From the NCBI RefSeq assembly GCF_000004075.3, contig NC_026657.2:38984732-39048731 (forward strand): DNA of 64,000 bases, read 5' to 3'. Under the pieces are notes generated by a model that had not been told where the DNA came from, ran no database searches, and saw only the letters and a program-made list of their open reading frames with translations. A program made the position numbers and the translations under genes. Below, piece by piece: positions 10,763 to 22,187 of the stretch; the stretch's first letter is position 1; the number at the start of each line of letters is the position of its first letter. Source of the DNA: Cucumis sativus. Lineage: Eukaryota; Streptophyta; Magnoliopsida; Cucurbitales; Cucurbitaceae.

Positions 10763-10804
<42 letters not shown>
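10763..10804. repeat. (TA)n microsatellite in the foldback loop
   Basis: About 21 alternating TA dinucleotides without interruption, just before the right arm. Confidence 0.95.
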
Positions 10805-10805
<1 letters not shown>

Positions 10806-10808
<3 letters not shown>

Positions 10809-11356
10809 TATTGTTATTATTCTTTTAATTTGTTTAATATATTTTTAATAACATGTTTTTGTTAATATATGAGATTTTTTTAAAAAAAATTGAAAATTGG
10901 AAAAAAATATATGTATAATTTTGATTAAGAAAGAATTAAATTAAATTAGAAAAATGAATTTAATAAGAAAAATTGAAGATTGAAGATTGTGATATTTAAA
11001 TATATATAAAGAAAAAAATAAAAAAAATAAATTAATTTAATAAAGAAAGATATTTTTAGAATTTGAATGTATAATATATATATTATATTTATATGTGAGT
11101 ATGTATATATAAATAATGAGAAAAGTGAAGTGTGTGGGACCCACGTATATAAATAATGAGAAAATTAAAAAATGTGGGGCCCAGTGTAGTATAAATATAA
11201 AAATAAGGAAAAAATAGAGTATGTGGGGTCCACTGCATGGAAGTCGTGTACCCCGTCCACGACTTCACCTCAAAACACCTATTTTTGAAAATAGTTTTGC
11301 ATCTACCCTATTTTTGAAATATGTTTCAAATTTTACATTATTTTTAAAAAAAATCC
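10806..11356 (-). repeat. Right inverted arm of the foldback element
   Basis: Reverse-complement partner of 9818-10368. The inner limit is where ATTATTCTTTTAATT pairs with AATTAAAAGAGTAAT on the left side. Confidence 0.88.
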
Positions 11357-11365
11357 GTGGAAAGG

Positions 11366-14300
11366 TCTAATAATATATATATATTAAATTCGAGTATTTC
11401 CAAACCTTATATATATTTTCAATTTTCTTTCGTTCTCTTTACAAATAAGTTTTTGATAAATGGATATTTTAATGGGATTTTTTTTTATGAATAGCGTACA
11501 AAATGTAATTATTTAAAAAAATTAATGGAGAAGTTTTATAAATTTCGTTATATTTTATAAATAATTTCAATATTATTTTTATAAATAGCTGGATTTTAAT
11601 TTTATAATTAAATATAACATTTAAAATAAATAATTTTAATTTTTAATATATATATATATATAAGAGTTTTAAAAAAATTTAAAACTTAGACGAATTTGGT
11701 TCTATTTTCATTTTTATGTTTTAAAAAATAAAAATATAAAAAGATAATTAAAATGTGTTTGGTATATTTGTTCTTAGAAAACGATCATTTTTTAGATATT
11801 GTTTTTCAAAAATTGTAAATACAAGAGTATTTTCAAAATCACAACTTAACACAAATTCTTAATTTGTTTTTGTTTTTTATTAAAAAAAATATCTTTTGAG
11901 ATAGGTAGAAGAAAAAATTATTAGAACCAATTTTTAAAGAATGGCAGTAGTTTTATAAGACGAAAATAATAGTTGTGATCATTTTTATTTTTTTCTTCTT
12001 TCCTAATTTAAATTACCCATTGTCGTCCTTAAACAAATACGAAACTTGGCCTCTTTTTCTTTGTTTCTAAAATTGGACCTTATTTACCTGTGAAAGTACA
12101 ATTTTGCCCATAGAAATCCTTAGAAACCCTCCCTCCCCCCGCAACCATATTGCGATTTTCGGTTAGATTTCATCGATTTTCCCTTTTTTCCGTGCATTCC
12201 GATTCATTTTATTTGTTTGTATTTTATACACTTCTAACGTGGGATTAACTTTCTTTTCTTTTTAAATAATCGAATTAATTAAATTAAAATATTTTATTGA
12301 GTTTATTCCTTTTTCTAACTTGTGTTTAAAAAACGACGTCATCTCGAATCCTTATATAAAGTCGGTAATACTCTTTGATAGTTTAAATAGTCAAATATCC
12401 AATTTCCATAGGTTGCTATAGTTTCTTCTTAAGTTGTTTCAGTCTTATGTGTCAAAACTAATGACTCAAATATCAATACTTACCATAATCTTTGCCTATT
12501 TATATTGAGAAATTTCTCTTTCGTTTTTGTTAGGCACATATTAGCATAGGTGAGTCTATCAGGGATCAGAGACACGTGTCCCTCACATTTTCGATTTTTT
12601 TATTTTAATATTAGTTTTAAAGTGTCAAATTATAATATATCTTTAAAAATGTGTTTTTTTACTATTTTCTGTTTTTTGATATAGTAACTGTGTCTCATTT
12701 GAAATCCCAAAGTCTTGGATTCAAAACTCATCCACTACAATTTTTGTTTTTGTTAATTGTGCCCCCTACATATATTTTCTGGATACGCTAATGCATACTA
12801 ACATTTGTAAAGTGTTCTTATAGTAGCATTATCAAACTATAAAATCTCTTTCCCTGTTTTCAATATGTGATTGACATAACTTATAATCATTATATATTTG
12901 TATCAAATATTAACATATAGACGGATAATCACACAATCAACTTTAACAGCTTTTAGTAAACACGTATATCGATAATTTACTTCTAAACACGGTTTACTAA
13001 AACGTTTAAATTTTCCTTATAAATTTTTAGGAAATAACTTAAGCCCATAGAGAGAATTAAGCGTGTTTGTTTACCTTGTTTTATGGACCATGGATGTATC
13101 ATATATATTTCCTTTTCCAATTCACCATTGATGTATTAGAAAACCACGTACTACTATAAAAGCTTCTAAGGCTCTATAGTGGCTATTTTAGTCACACGTG
13201 AATGTGAAAATTCAAAATATTCTATACTCTACATTTGATTAAAAATATTATTTCAAAAGCCTATAGTTGCACTCATGTATTTATGATCGTCTTCTTATCT
13301 AACTAATGTGGGACTTTGGTTGCATTTTCAATAACTTTTTTCTTGAATAAAGTTCCAACTGAACCTCCCATAAGATAGACACCCATCAATTTAAACTCTT
13401 GTCTAGGCTAACTCATTTTTACGATATCATACTGCAACTCAACCATGGATATAAATCCTCGTGCCTTATCAAATATCACATATTTTATAATTTAGACAAT
13501 ATCTTAAATTTCAATAAAATTATATGAGATTCATAAATAATCAATTTACATATTTTCATACTACTAGTACTAGCAAGCTTTAGTAATATGATGACCAAAC
13601 TTGATTAAAATATTAAGCTTTAGGACATTTTTTTCTTTTAAATTATTTGGTCCAAGATATGCATTATCCATTTTTTTTGTTTCGTTTCATAACTTTTCAT
13701 TTCAATTTGCATTGAGAAACTCGAATTTTCAAATATTGAAAAACGTAACCATCCAACAAACTCTTTTAGCTTAATATGTTAGGTTGAAACCAACATTTAT
13801 CTCTCCAAATTTTGTATCAATCAAAATAAATGATTAAAATATCTCTTAAAAATAAACGGTCTTTCATTTATCTCTCTTAAATTATTTCTTAATAAAACAT
13901 TAATTCATCAATAAAACACAAAAAATAAGCTGTCATGATGATTAAATCTGAAATGAATACTTAGTCGTTACACGAATTAGATGACTTGAGAGATATCCAC
14001 AAACTGGTAGGTGGACTACTCTAAATTTGCAAGAGTTGAATTAAATGAGCTAAAGATTATCAAACATTTTACTCAAATGGTGTTTCTGAACATCCCACTT
14101 CCTCCATAGTCTAATTTTCTTTTTATATATAAATTCATTCCCCCGCCCCCACCCCACATTTCATTTTGGTACGAGACTTTGGGGAAGACATTTGGATAAA
14201 TATAATATGAATTTTATAAAATCTTGGTGCTTCTCAATGTTAACACAAATTTTCAACTCAAGTGTGCACTCGTTAAAGTAATGAATAAAATCAAAGAAAA

Positions 14301-15106
14301 TATTCCTCAGTAAATAAATAAAAAAAGAATAAAAAAAGATGGAGAAGAACTACACCATACAAAACCTTAGAATAGTAAAACATAATATTAGAGAGAGGAA
14401 CTAATAAAGAATAAACCAAAGTTGCACCTTTATTTTATCAACATTGATTTCAAAAAAATAATTATTACCCTTTTAGATTTTGAGACAATTGCTAGGTTTT
14501 TTTGGGATAAAAAGTGAACCTAGAAAATTGGCCTTTAGTTTAAAGATGGGAACTTTAAGATATTGTATTTGGACTTAGACATTGCTAGGTTCCACATATT
14601 GCCACCAATCTCCTTTATTGCTATTATTTAAAATTTTGATAAAGGAAGTATTCGAATTTGTTTTAAATATATATTAAAAAGTTATTGTAAATTAATTAAT
14701 AATATACACTCAAATTATTATTCTCAAACATTTATAAGTATTTTCAACCATTTTTTCAGTGTCTTTATTTATAATAAACCGTCATAAATACTAATATGCG
14801 AAGAACGTGAGTGAGACATTGATAAAAAAGAATAGAAGTGTATCAATTTTTATAATAGAATACAAAATTTGTTTACATTCTTATAAAATATTTTAATTTA
14901 TTTTGTTTTTTTTAAAAGAATGCTTATAATAATAATGGTTAAAATAAAAAATAAAAGATAAAAAAGTAACCATGGAGGCGCGAAAGCAGACGTTGGCTTT
15001 GGCCCCGCGATAGAATTGATTGTCATCAGTTCAGCGGCAACCTTTTGCCTATCCCCGAAGTGAAAGCAATGCGAAGACGGCTTAGTCTGCAAATCTTCCT
15101 ATAGGG
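11366..15106. other. Intergenic region upstream of the PDX3-type gene
   Basis: AT-rich, no reading frame of interest. At 12535-12790 there are fragments with CCCAAAGTCTTGGATTCAAAA and GTGCCCCCTACATATATTT that look like retroposon debris, unproven. The last ~130 bp (from about 14970) are distinctly richer in G+C and probably hold the core promoter and 5' leader of the gene at 15107. Confidence 0.5.
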
Positions 15107-18100
15107 ATGCGTCCATTTCTTCGCAAAACCCATTTGATGACACGCTTGTTTTTCACCCACCACTCATTCTCCAACTCAACACTCATCATTCCTCAAGCTT
15201 CTCGCTCTTTCCAAATCCCTCTCTTCAATATCCCACACGTTAGTTCCCCCTCTCTCTCTCGTATATGTTTTGTGTTGTTATTTGTGTTTGCCGCATTTTT
15301 CTCTCTACTGAATTGTGTAGTAAATTATATTGTTAGGGTGTTTTTCGGCCGAATCCAAGCTCTGGGATTCGTTGGTTTTCCTCGAAGTCTCGTGTTGAAG
15401 CTATGCAGAATCTGGAGGCCATTTCGTATCTGTCGCAGAGGGAAGCAGCTGAGGTCGATGAGATTCTTATGGGCTCTCTCGGATTCAGCATCGATCAATT
15501 GATGGTTAGTTTTGCTATTGTTTGCTTCATTTCTCGAAATTCTTTTGATGGGTGTCAGTAAATGTTTCGATTCTCTACTTGGGTCCAAAATTGGTCTCAT
15601 TCGACACTCTACTATACAGAAAGTTAACCTGTTCAAATATTTTGGGTTCAGGAGCTGGCTGGATTGAGTGTAGCCACTTCAGTAGCAGAGGTATGCTTCC
15701 CATTGGCATTTAATTTGGGTAGAAATGGCTGGTACTTACCATTTGGTGAGATTGAATTGTATTTTGTCAACGGCTTCATTCCTGTTTATCAATGATATTG
15801 ATGTATCCCTGCACGTCTATAGAGCACTGAGCTCACTGGGGCATGCGTGTAATCTTTAGGTTACTTTTGTGGTAACAGTTTGATGTATCAGTGTTAATTT
15901 ACACTGGCCACTGTTTTTCTTCTACAGTCAGTGTATGGATCATATTCTTTTGTTGATTATTCTATATTCCAACCCTTAGTAAGTGTTTTTCTCACAAGTT
16001 AGAAGGCGCCCTGGACGAATCTTTGTGTAGCTCAACGAAGTAGGATGAAGGAGGTTAAATAAACTTTTGTTAGGCAAATAATTTGAGACCCAAGATTTTG
16101 TTTTATTTTATTTTATCAACGAACCACTCACCAGTCACCATCCACATTTTCTTTTTCGCGTCAATGAATACATCTCTTCAACAGGTTTTCAAAGCCAGTG
16201 AGTATAAGCGTGTTCTTGTTATCTGTGGTCCTGGAAACAATGGTGGAGATGGTCTCGTGGCTGCTCGTCATCTGTTTCACTTTGGATACAAGCCATCTAT
16301 TTGTTATCCAAAGAAGACTGCAAAGCCTCTTTATGCTGGTTTGGTTACTCAGGTTGAGTTTACAAAGCATATTTGTACTCTTTTCCCTGCTCATTACTGG
16401 TTTGGCTGAATTTCTAATCCAATTTAGCGGTTTTGTAGCTGGAATCACTGGCAGTTCCTTTCTTGACAGTGGAGGACTTGCCTTTGGATTTGTCAAAGGA
16501 TTTTGACATTATAATTGATGCAATCTTCGGGTTCTCTTTCCATGGTAATATCTTCCTGCTTTTCCATTTTACATCTTCCTGCTCTCAGTAATCAAGTTAC
16601 TGTTTCATAGAACTAAACCTCCAACATTACCATCAATTAGTCATTTCTTTTTTCTAAATTTGGAGTATAGGACAGGAGAACTGTTCATGGATTAGTACCT
16701 CAGAACTGATGTAAAAGACAATGAATTATTAGAGAAGCAACCTTAAACGCTGTATCAATATCTCTAGGTTCTAATTTACATATTGCATATTCTATCAAGG
16801 AAATGCATTGTATTTAAGATTATTATCTAGCAATTCTAAAAAGCCTCAATATAAATAATGGACCTAAAACTTGTTTTTATTTTTTATCTTCACTGACAGT
16901 GATGGAATTTGGCCATTTCTTATCATTGTGACGACATTTTCACTGGTTTTTGCTATTTGTTCAAACCATCTCCACCATTACAACTTTCATATTTGTCACA
17001 AGTCTTTCATTTTCTAAGATGACAGGGGTTTTCTTATTATAGAAAAAGAAACGAAAAAAGAAGACACTGCACACAATACCATATTTTAATCAGAATAACT
17101 CTTCTGTATCATTTATCATATTGATTGTCGTTTGTTATTTATTTATTACTTATTTTAATTTTTAGGTGCTCCAAGGCCACCATTTGATGATTTGATCCAA
17201 AGGCTTTCCTCTTTAAATGTGTACAAGGAAGCAGATCAAAGAAGTCCTGCTATTGTTTCTGTAGATATTCCATCTGGATGGCATGTTGAAGAAGGGGATA
17301 TTAGTGATAGCAGCTTTAAACCTGATATGTTGGTATGATATCGTTTGATTTTAATTAATTATTTATGTTTATGACATAAATTTGTAAAATTCCTCCTGAA
17401 CCAATTTTATATAAATAAACCAACTAGATCGCCAAACATCATTTATGCTAGGTTTCTCTGACTGCCCCAAAGCTGTGTGCAAAGAAATTCAATGGTCCAC
17501 ATCATTTTTTAGGCGGCAGATTTGTGCCACCATCTATTGTGAACAAATATAACCTTCATCTTCCTCCTTATCCTGGCACTGCAATGTGTGTTCGAATAGG
17601 AAAGCCTCCACAAGTTGATATTGCTGCTCTTAGAGAAAACTATATTTCTCCAGAATTTCTTGAAGAAACTGTAGATGCTGATCCTATGCGTCAGGTGAAT
17701 ACTAGATTCTTGTCACTTAGTGAAAGTTCTCTTTTCTGTTGTTGCTTATATTGACATACATCTTCTATAATGAAGTTACAACTTTTCTTTATTCAAAAAT
17801 AGTCCTTTGTTAACTTCATTGTTTCTAGCTGTAGTGAACCAGTAGTTATCTTGCAGTTCCTCAAATGGTTTGACGATGCAGTTGCTGCTAACTTACGGGA
17901 ACCCAATGCAATGTCTTTGTCCACAGCTACAAGTGATGGAAAACCGTGAGCTCAGTTTCTCTTTCTTTTGACAATCATTTGTTTTGAATGCAACATTTCA
18001 TAATGAATTTGATCCTTTTCAAACAATTCTGGTTATGTAAACTTTAGACAATCATTTACCACTTGAATGTAGAAAAGTGGGTCTTCTTTTGTTGATGGGA

Positions 18101-21100
18101 ATGGCATCACAATATAGTTCAAGCTTTGGGATTGGACATCCACTTTTTTTCTTCGATCTTATGGAGTTTTCCTAAGGGAGTGGTCTGTTGGAGGATGGAG
18201 GTTGGTGGGGTTATAGCTAAAGGTTTAGCCTTTAGCTAGATCATTCTTTTTTTTTTCAAGTTGAGGCACATGAGATGAGACTGGTAATGCCCAGTGGAAA
18301 AGAAAAATCTTGTGGAGTCTTTCCCACAAGGTCATCGAGCAAGTCACAATATACGTGCTCGTATGAGGAGGGTATGTAAGGAGGGGGAAATGAGGTTCTG
18401 AGTGATAAATCTTTCTCCCATCTCATTAACACAAGCTCCATATAGCAATAGAATATCAGCCAGCCTGAATATAACTTAATTGATTAAGACATTATGTCCT
18501 TGACCTAAAGGTTAGAGATTTGAATACTCTATGAAGAAGGAAAATAGAATAGGAGAGTGGGCAGCAATCAACTTTATTTGTTCATTTTTCAGTTCCAAGA
18601 TAAGCCTAGTTGATATCTATTATAATTAAACATATTCTCCATCTTTTTCTGTCTCTCTTAATATTTCTCAATGTTTTTTACTTTCCAGAATATCAGAAAA
18701 CCATTTTTATCATCCTCTTTCTGACACTCTTGTTAATTTGCTCATTCTGATTGCTTTTTGTCCTTACATAATTGGTGTAGCATCAAATAACTGGACCCTT
18801 GCAAGTCTCCATTAGACCATTCGCTGTGAAACTCTAAGTTCCACCTGAATCTAAAATTATTATTTCTAGTCTTGATGATAACTGAAAAGTGTCCTGTTTT
18901 GATACAAAAAAAGAAATGAAGGAAAGAAGAAATTTTATTTATAGAAGGGATTGACCTTTCTGGTTCACTTTGTTCCTTCAGATCATCTCGCATGGTTTTG
19001 CTAAAAGGAGTTGATGAAGATGGTTTTGTCTGGTCAGTATATGAGATTATTATCAAGTGGAAGCAAATAATATTTTCCCTGCACCTGAAAGTAACTTCTC
19101 TCTTATTGCTGTCCTGGTCTACAGGTACACAAATTATGAAAGTCAGAAAGCACATAATCTAGCTGAAAATCCTCGTGCTTCACTTCTTTTCTTTTGGGAA
19201 GGTCTCAATAGGCAGGTGAAATAACAACTTTCGGTTTTATTCTATTTTCTCATGAATGTGTGCTTGATTAGGTCCAGTCGATTTACCACATTCTGTCCTT
19301 GAATGTGCTTGAAAATTGGAACCTAGTGGTCAATCAAAGTTCTTAACTTACTTTCGTCTCTACTTTGGTAGCAGCTTGGCCGTTTGTTCTTATTATGGAG
19401 TATTTTGTGAAATTACATTTTCTATTTATCTGGTTGAATCTGTAATTTTTTTTAAAAAAAACTAGTGCTCATATAGATGGCCAGGCCATAGAAAGAATGT
19501 CTAGGCCCAATGTACGCAGCATAGGTTTTTGTTTATGCTCTGTTTGTGTTGGGTTATTCTTTTTGTTGGTCCACTTGTGTTCTTTCATTCAAAAAGCACG
19601 GATTTCCAACAAAAAGAGAGGAGATGAGTTAAAGAAGGCTTCTCAACTAATAGTAACAAAAGAATAACAAATAGCTATGTAAAATTTGAAAAGTATGAAA
19701 TAAGAGAAGCAATTAAGCTGGTGAATTTCCAAATATCCATAAAAAAAGCCTAATGTTTGAAAAGATCATTTTCCAATGATATACTCCAGAAAATTGCAAA
19801 TAAACTCCTCAGTATAATATAAACCCTCTCTCTTGAAAAAGGATGATTTAGGACAATGTTCTTGATCGTTTCACAATAGTGAAACTTCCTCCCTGCATTT
19901 GTAATTTCATTTGCTCAATGAAATTTGTTTCTTTTATATATATGCATACTCATTAGTAAAAGAGCACCTTGATAACACATGATTCAAGTCTTGAGTGGAC
20001 AGTCATCTTTCGTAGGGATTACGTTTTAGGCGAAGATGAGGGCAAAAAAATTTGAATGATATCAAGAGTATCCTTCCTTCTAATTCACCAAGCCAAGCGA
20101 AAAACTTCACACCTTTTTTTTCTTTTGTGAGTGGGGGTGATGTTTATTATATTTTCTTGAAATAGCTTTTAGTATTTTCCATACTTCATAATATTTATCT
20201 GGGATTCTTTCACGACTATAGTGGCAAATGTCAGTGCCTTCATCTCACTTTTAGACTAAGGCAACGCAATATCAATGAATATACCTGCTGTATTAAATAT
20301 TGTCTAATCGTTACTTTGTAGGTGAGAGTGGAAGGACCTGTACAGAAAGTTTCTGAAGAGGAATCTGAGCAGTATTTCCACAGCCGTCCTCGAGGAAGCC
20401 AGCTTGGTGCAATTGTGAGCCCACAGGTCCGTTTCAATGCATTCTTCATTCATTGAATAATGGAAATGCTGATATTGCTAGATTTATGATGCTGCTTTCT
20501 CATTCAGAGTTCTGTAGTTCCTGGAAGACATTTTCTCATCGATAAGTACAAGGAACTAGAGGATAGATTCTCGAATGGGTATGCTCACTTTTATCTTGAG
20601 CGACCAACCAACAAGAAGACATTGTGAATTAAAATAACTGTTTCCAATATTTCTACATGCATCCAAACACATCGACTGAAGTTGATATCTTGTTCTTCTA
20701 TTTGCAGAAGTTTGATTCCGAAACCAAAACACTGGGGAGGATACAGGCTTAAACCAGAACTTTTTGAGTTTTGGCAGGGGCAGCCATCTCGGTTACACGA
20801 CAGGTTATTTTCATCCCTCTAAGGGCAGGTGGTTTACTAATACTCTATTTGGGTGCATGTCATTGGATAATAGATGTGTTGCAGCCTTGCAAGCTTTCTA
20901 TTAATTTTTTTGGTCAAGTGAGTCGATTAAGTTAGTGCTTGGATTGTCTGTCAATCAGAATAACTGACGAGGAACGTTTCACTGGTCTTTTGGCTATACA
21001 ATAATTTCATTTCTAGCTACCAAAGATGTCTTTGAAGATTAATGCGGCTGAGTTGGTAGGGAATTCTCAGGTCATGAAATAATTCACTCTAACTAACTTG

Positions 21101-22187
21101 GAAGATTTTAAATAAGTTTTTTTCTACCGTCTAGTTTACTCTCAGTTGAGAACTTGAAAGAGATCACAAGAGAGGGGTACGCTGAGAGAATGATGATCTC
21201 TCCAATATCCCCCTTTTTTAGGGATAGCTTTCAGAAATCCTTTGCAAAGAATTATGAATTCAGAATACCTAGGAAGAGAGCTTTCAAAAATCCTGGAATT
21301 TCTTTTCAGCGCATAATGCATTCAGAATTCCTAGATCTTGGATGACTTTTTTGTTTTTTTCTTTTCCTTCTTTTCTTCCATGGTTTGCTGGTGGAACACT
21401 GAACCTTCAGAACGTATGGTCGTTGCTTGAAATTGAAAAGAGTTCACATAAAAAAATTTGACTAGTCATCCTTTTGAGAATAAAGCCGTGACCCTGTTGA
21501 ATAATGCTTTTGGCACATTGCGTCTTGAAAGGAATATTTTTTTTTTAAATATATATTTTAAAAAATAATAATAATAATAATAAAGAAAATAAAAAGAACT
21601 TTTAAAGGGATGTAGGTTCTTTGCAGATTTTAGGAAGAGGGTTGATTTTTTTTGTCTGCTTGGTGTCTGGTTTTTGAAGATCATTGTAATTATTATTATT
21701 TTTTATTTCCTTTTTGTAATCTCTTTTAGGTTTGGGATATTTTTCATCTGCCTATACTTAATTAGTTCCCATTCTCTTAAAAAGAACTCTACATAAATTA
21801 TTGGTGTCAACTGATGATTCTGACCACTGGAAAAGAAAAGCTTAGATTCATTATGATACTTATTGGCCATGCATGTTCTCTTTCAGTATGGAGAAGATAC
21901 AATATCAAGGCACCATTTTTTCCCTTAATACTTTTTAGTTTTTGAAATTTATGCTTGTTTTCTCTTAATTTTCATTTATATCAAGGAAACACTTGTATTA
22001 CTAACAAAAACTGATGTTCGAAAACTACTCTTTTCTTTTTAGTTTAAAAGATATTAGTACTATTTGAACGTTCAAGTCTTCGAATTACTCACAGGTATTG
22101 CATGGTTTTGTTCTCAACAGGTTGCAATATTCCCCTTGCGATATAGATGGAAAAAAAGCTTGGAAAGTAGAACGGTTGGCTCCTTGA
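15107..22187 (+). CDS. PDX3: Plastid bifunctional NAD(P)H-hydrate epimerase / pyridoxamine 5'-phosphate oxidase (530 aa, 14 exons)
   Basis: Exons: 15107-15238, 15337-15504, 15652-15690, 16185-16352, 16439-16544, 17166-17332, 17452-17694, 17857-17945, 18982-19032, 19125-19215, 20322-20426, 20508-20578, 20708-20803 and 22121-22187. They total 1593 nt with consistent phases and GT-AG borders. The first ~65 residues are Ser/Arg/Phe-rich, fitting a transit peptide. A YjeF-type epimerase domain follows, with [12 protein letters not shown] at about 125-136 and VSVDIPSGW in exon 6. From about residue 340 comes the FMN-dependent PNPO domain: [24 protein letters not shown] and the C-terminal WKVERLAP. 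The enzyme oxidises pyridoxamine/pyridoxine phosphate to pyridoxal phosphate (vitamin B6 salvage), while the epimerase half repairs damaged NAD(P)HX. The length equals that remembered for Arabidopsis PPOX1. All signature motifs are intact. The last intron is 1.3 kb. Confidence 0.95.
18456..18536 (+). repeat. tRNA-like (SINE-type) motif in intron 8 of the PDX3-type gene
   Basis: TAACTTAATTGATTAAGAC resembles an RNA polymerase III box A, and AGGTTAGAGATTTGAATACT, about 25 bp on, resembles a decayed box B. The first motif recurs at 38409-38426 (TAACTTAATTGGTTAAAA). This suggests a tRNA-derived retroposon family; the copy is too decayed to be a tRNA gene. Confidence 0.35.

Larger units (their letters stand above)
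9809..11365. mobile_element. Foldback DNA transposon with 551-bp inverted arms and 9-bp target duplication
   Basis: The direct repeat GTGGAAAGG flanks the element at 9809-9817 and 11357-11365. The element proper is 9818-11356 (1539 bp). Both ends read GGATTTTTTTTAAAAATAAT inward, and the inverted similarity continues to 10368 on the left and 10806 on the right, which is exactly 551 bp on each side. The outer ~120 bp of the arms look identical. No coding frame is present. The 9-bp duplication and very long inverted ends fit a non-autonomous, foldback Mutator-type element. It sits 34 bp to the right of the MULE's own target duplication. Confidence 0.88.
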
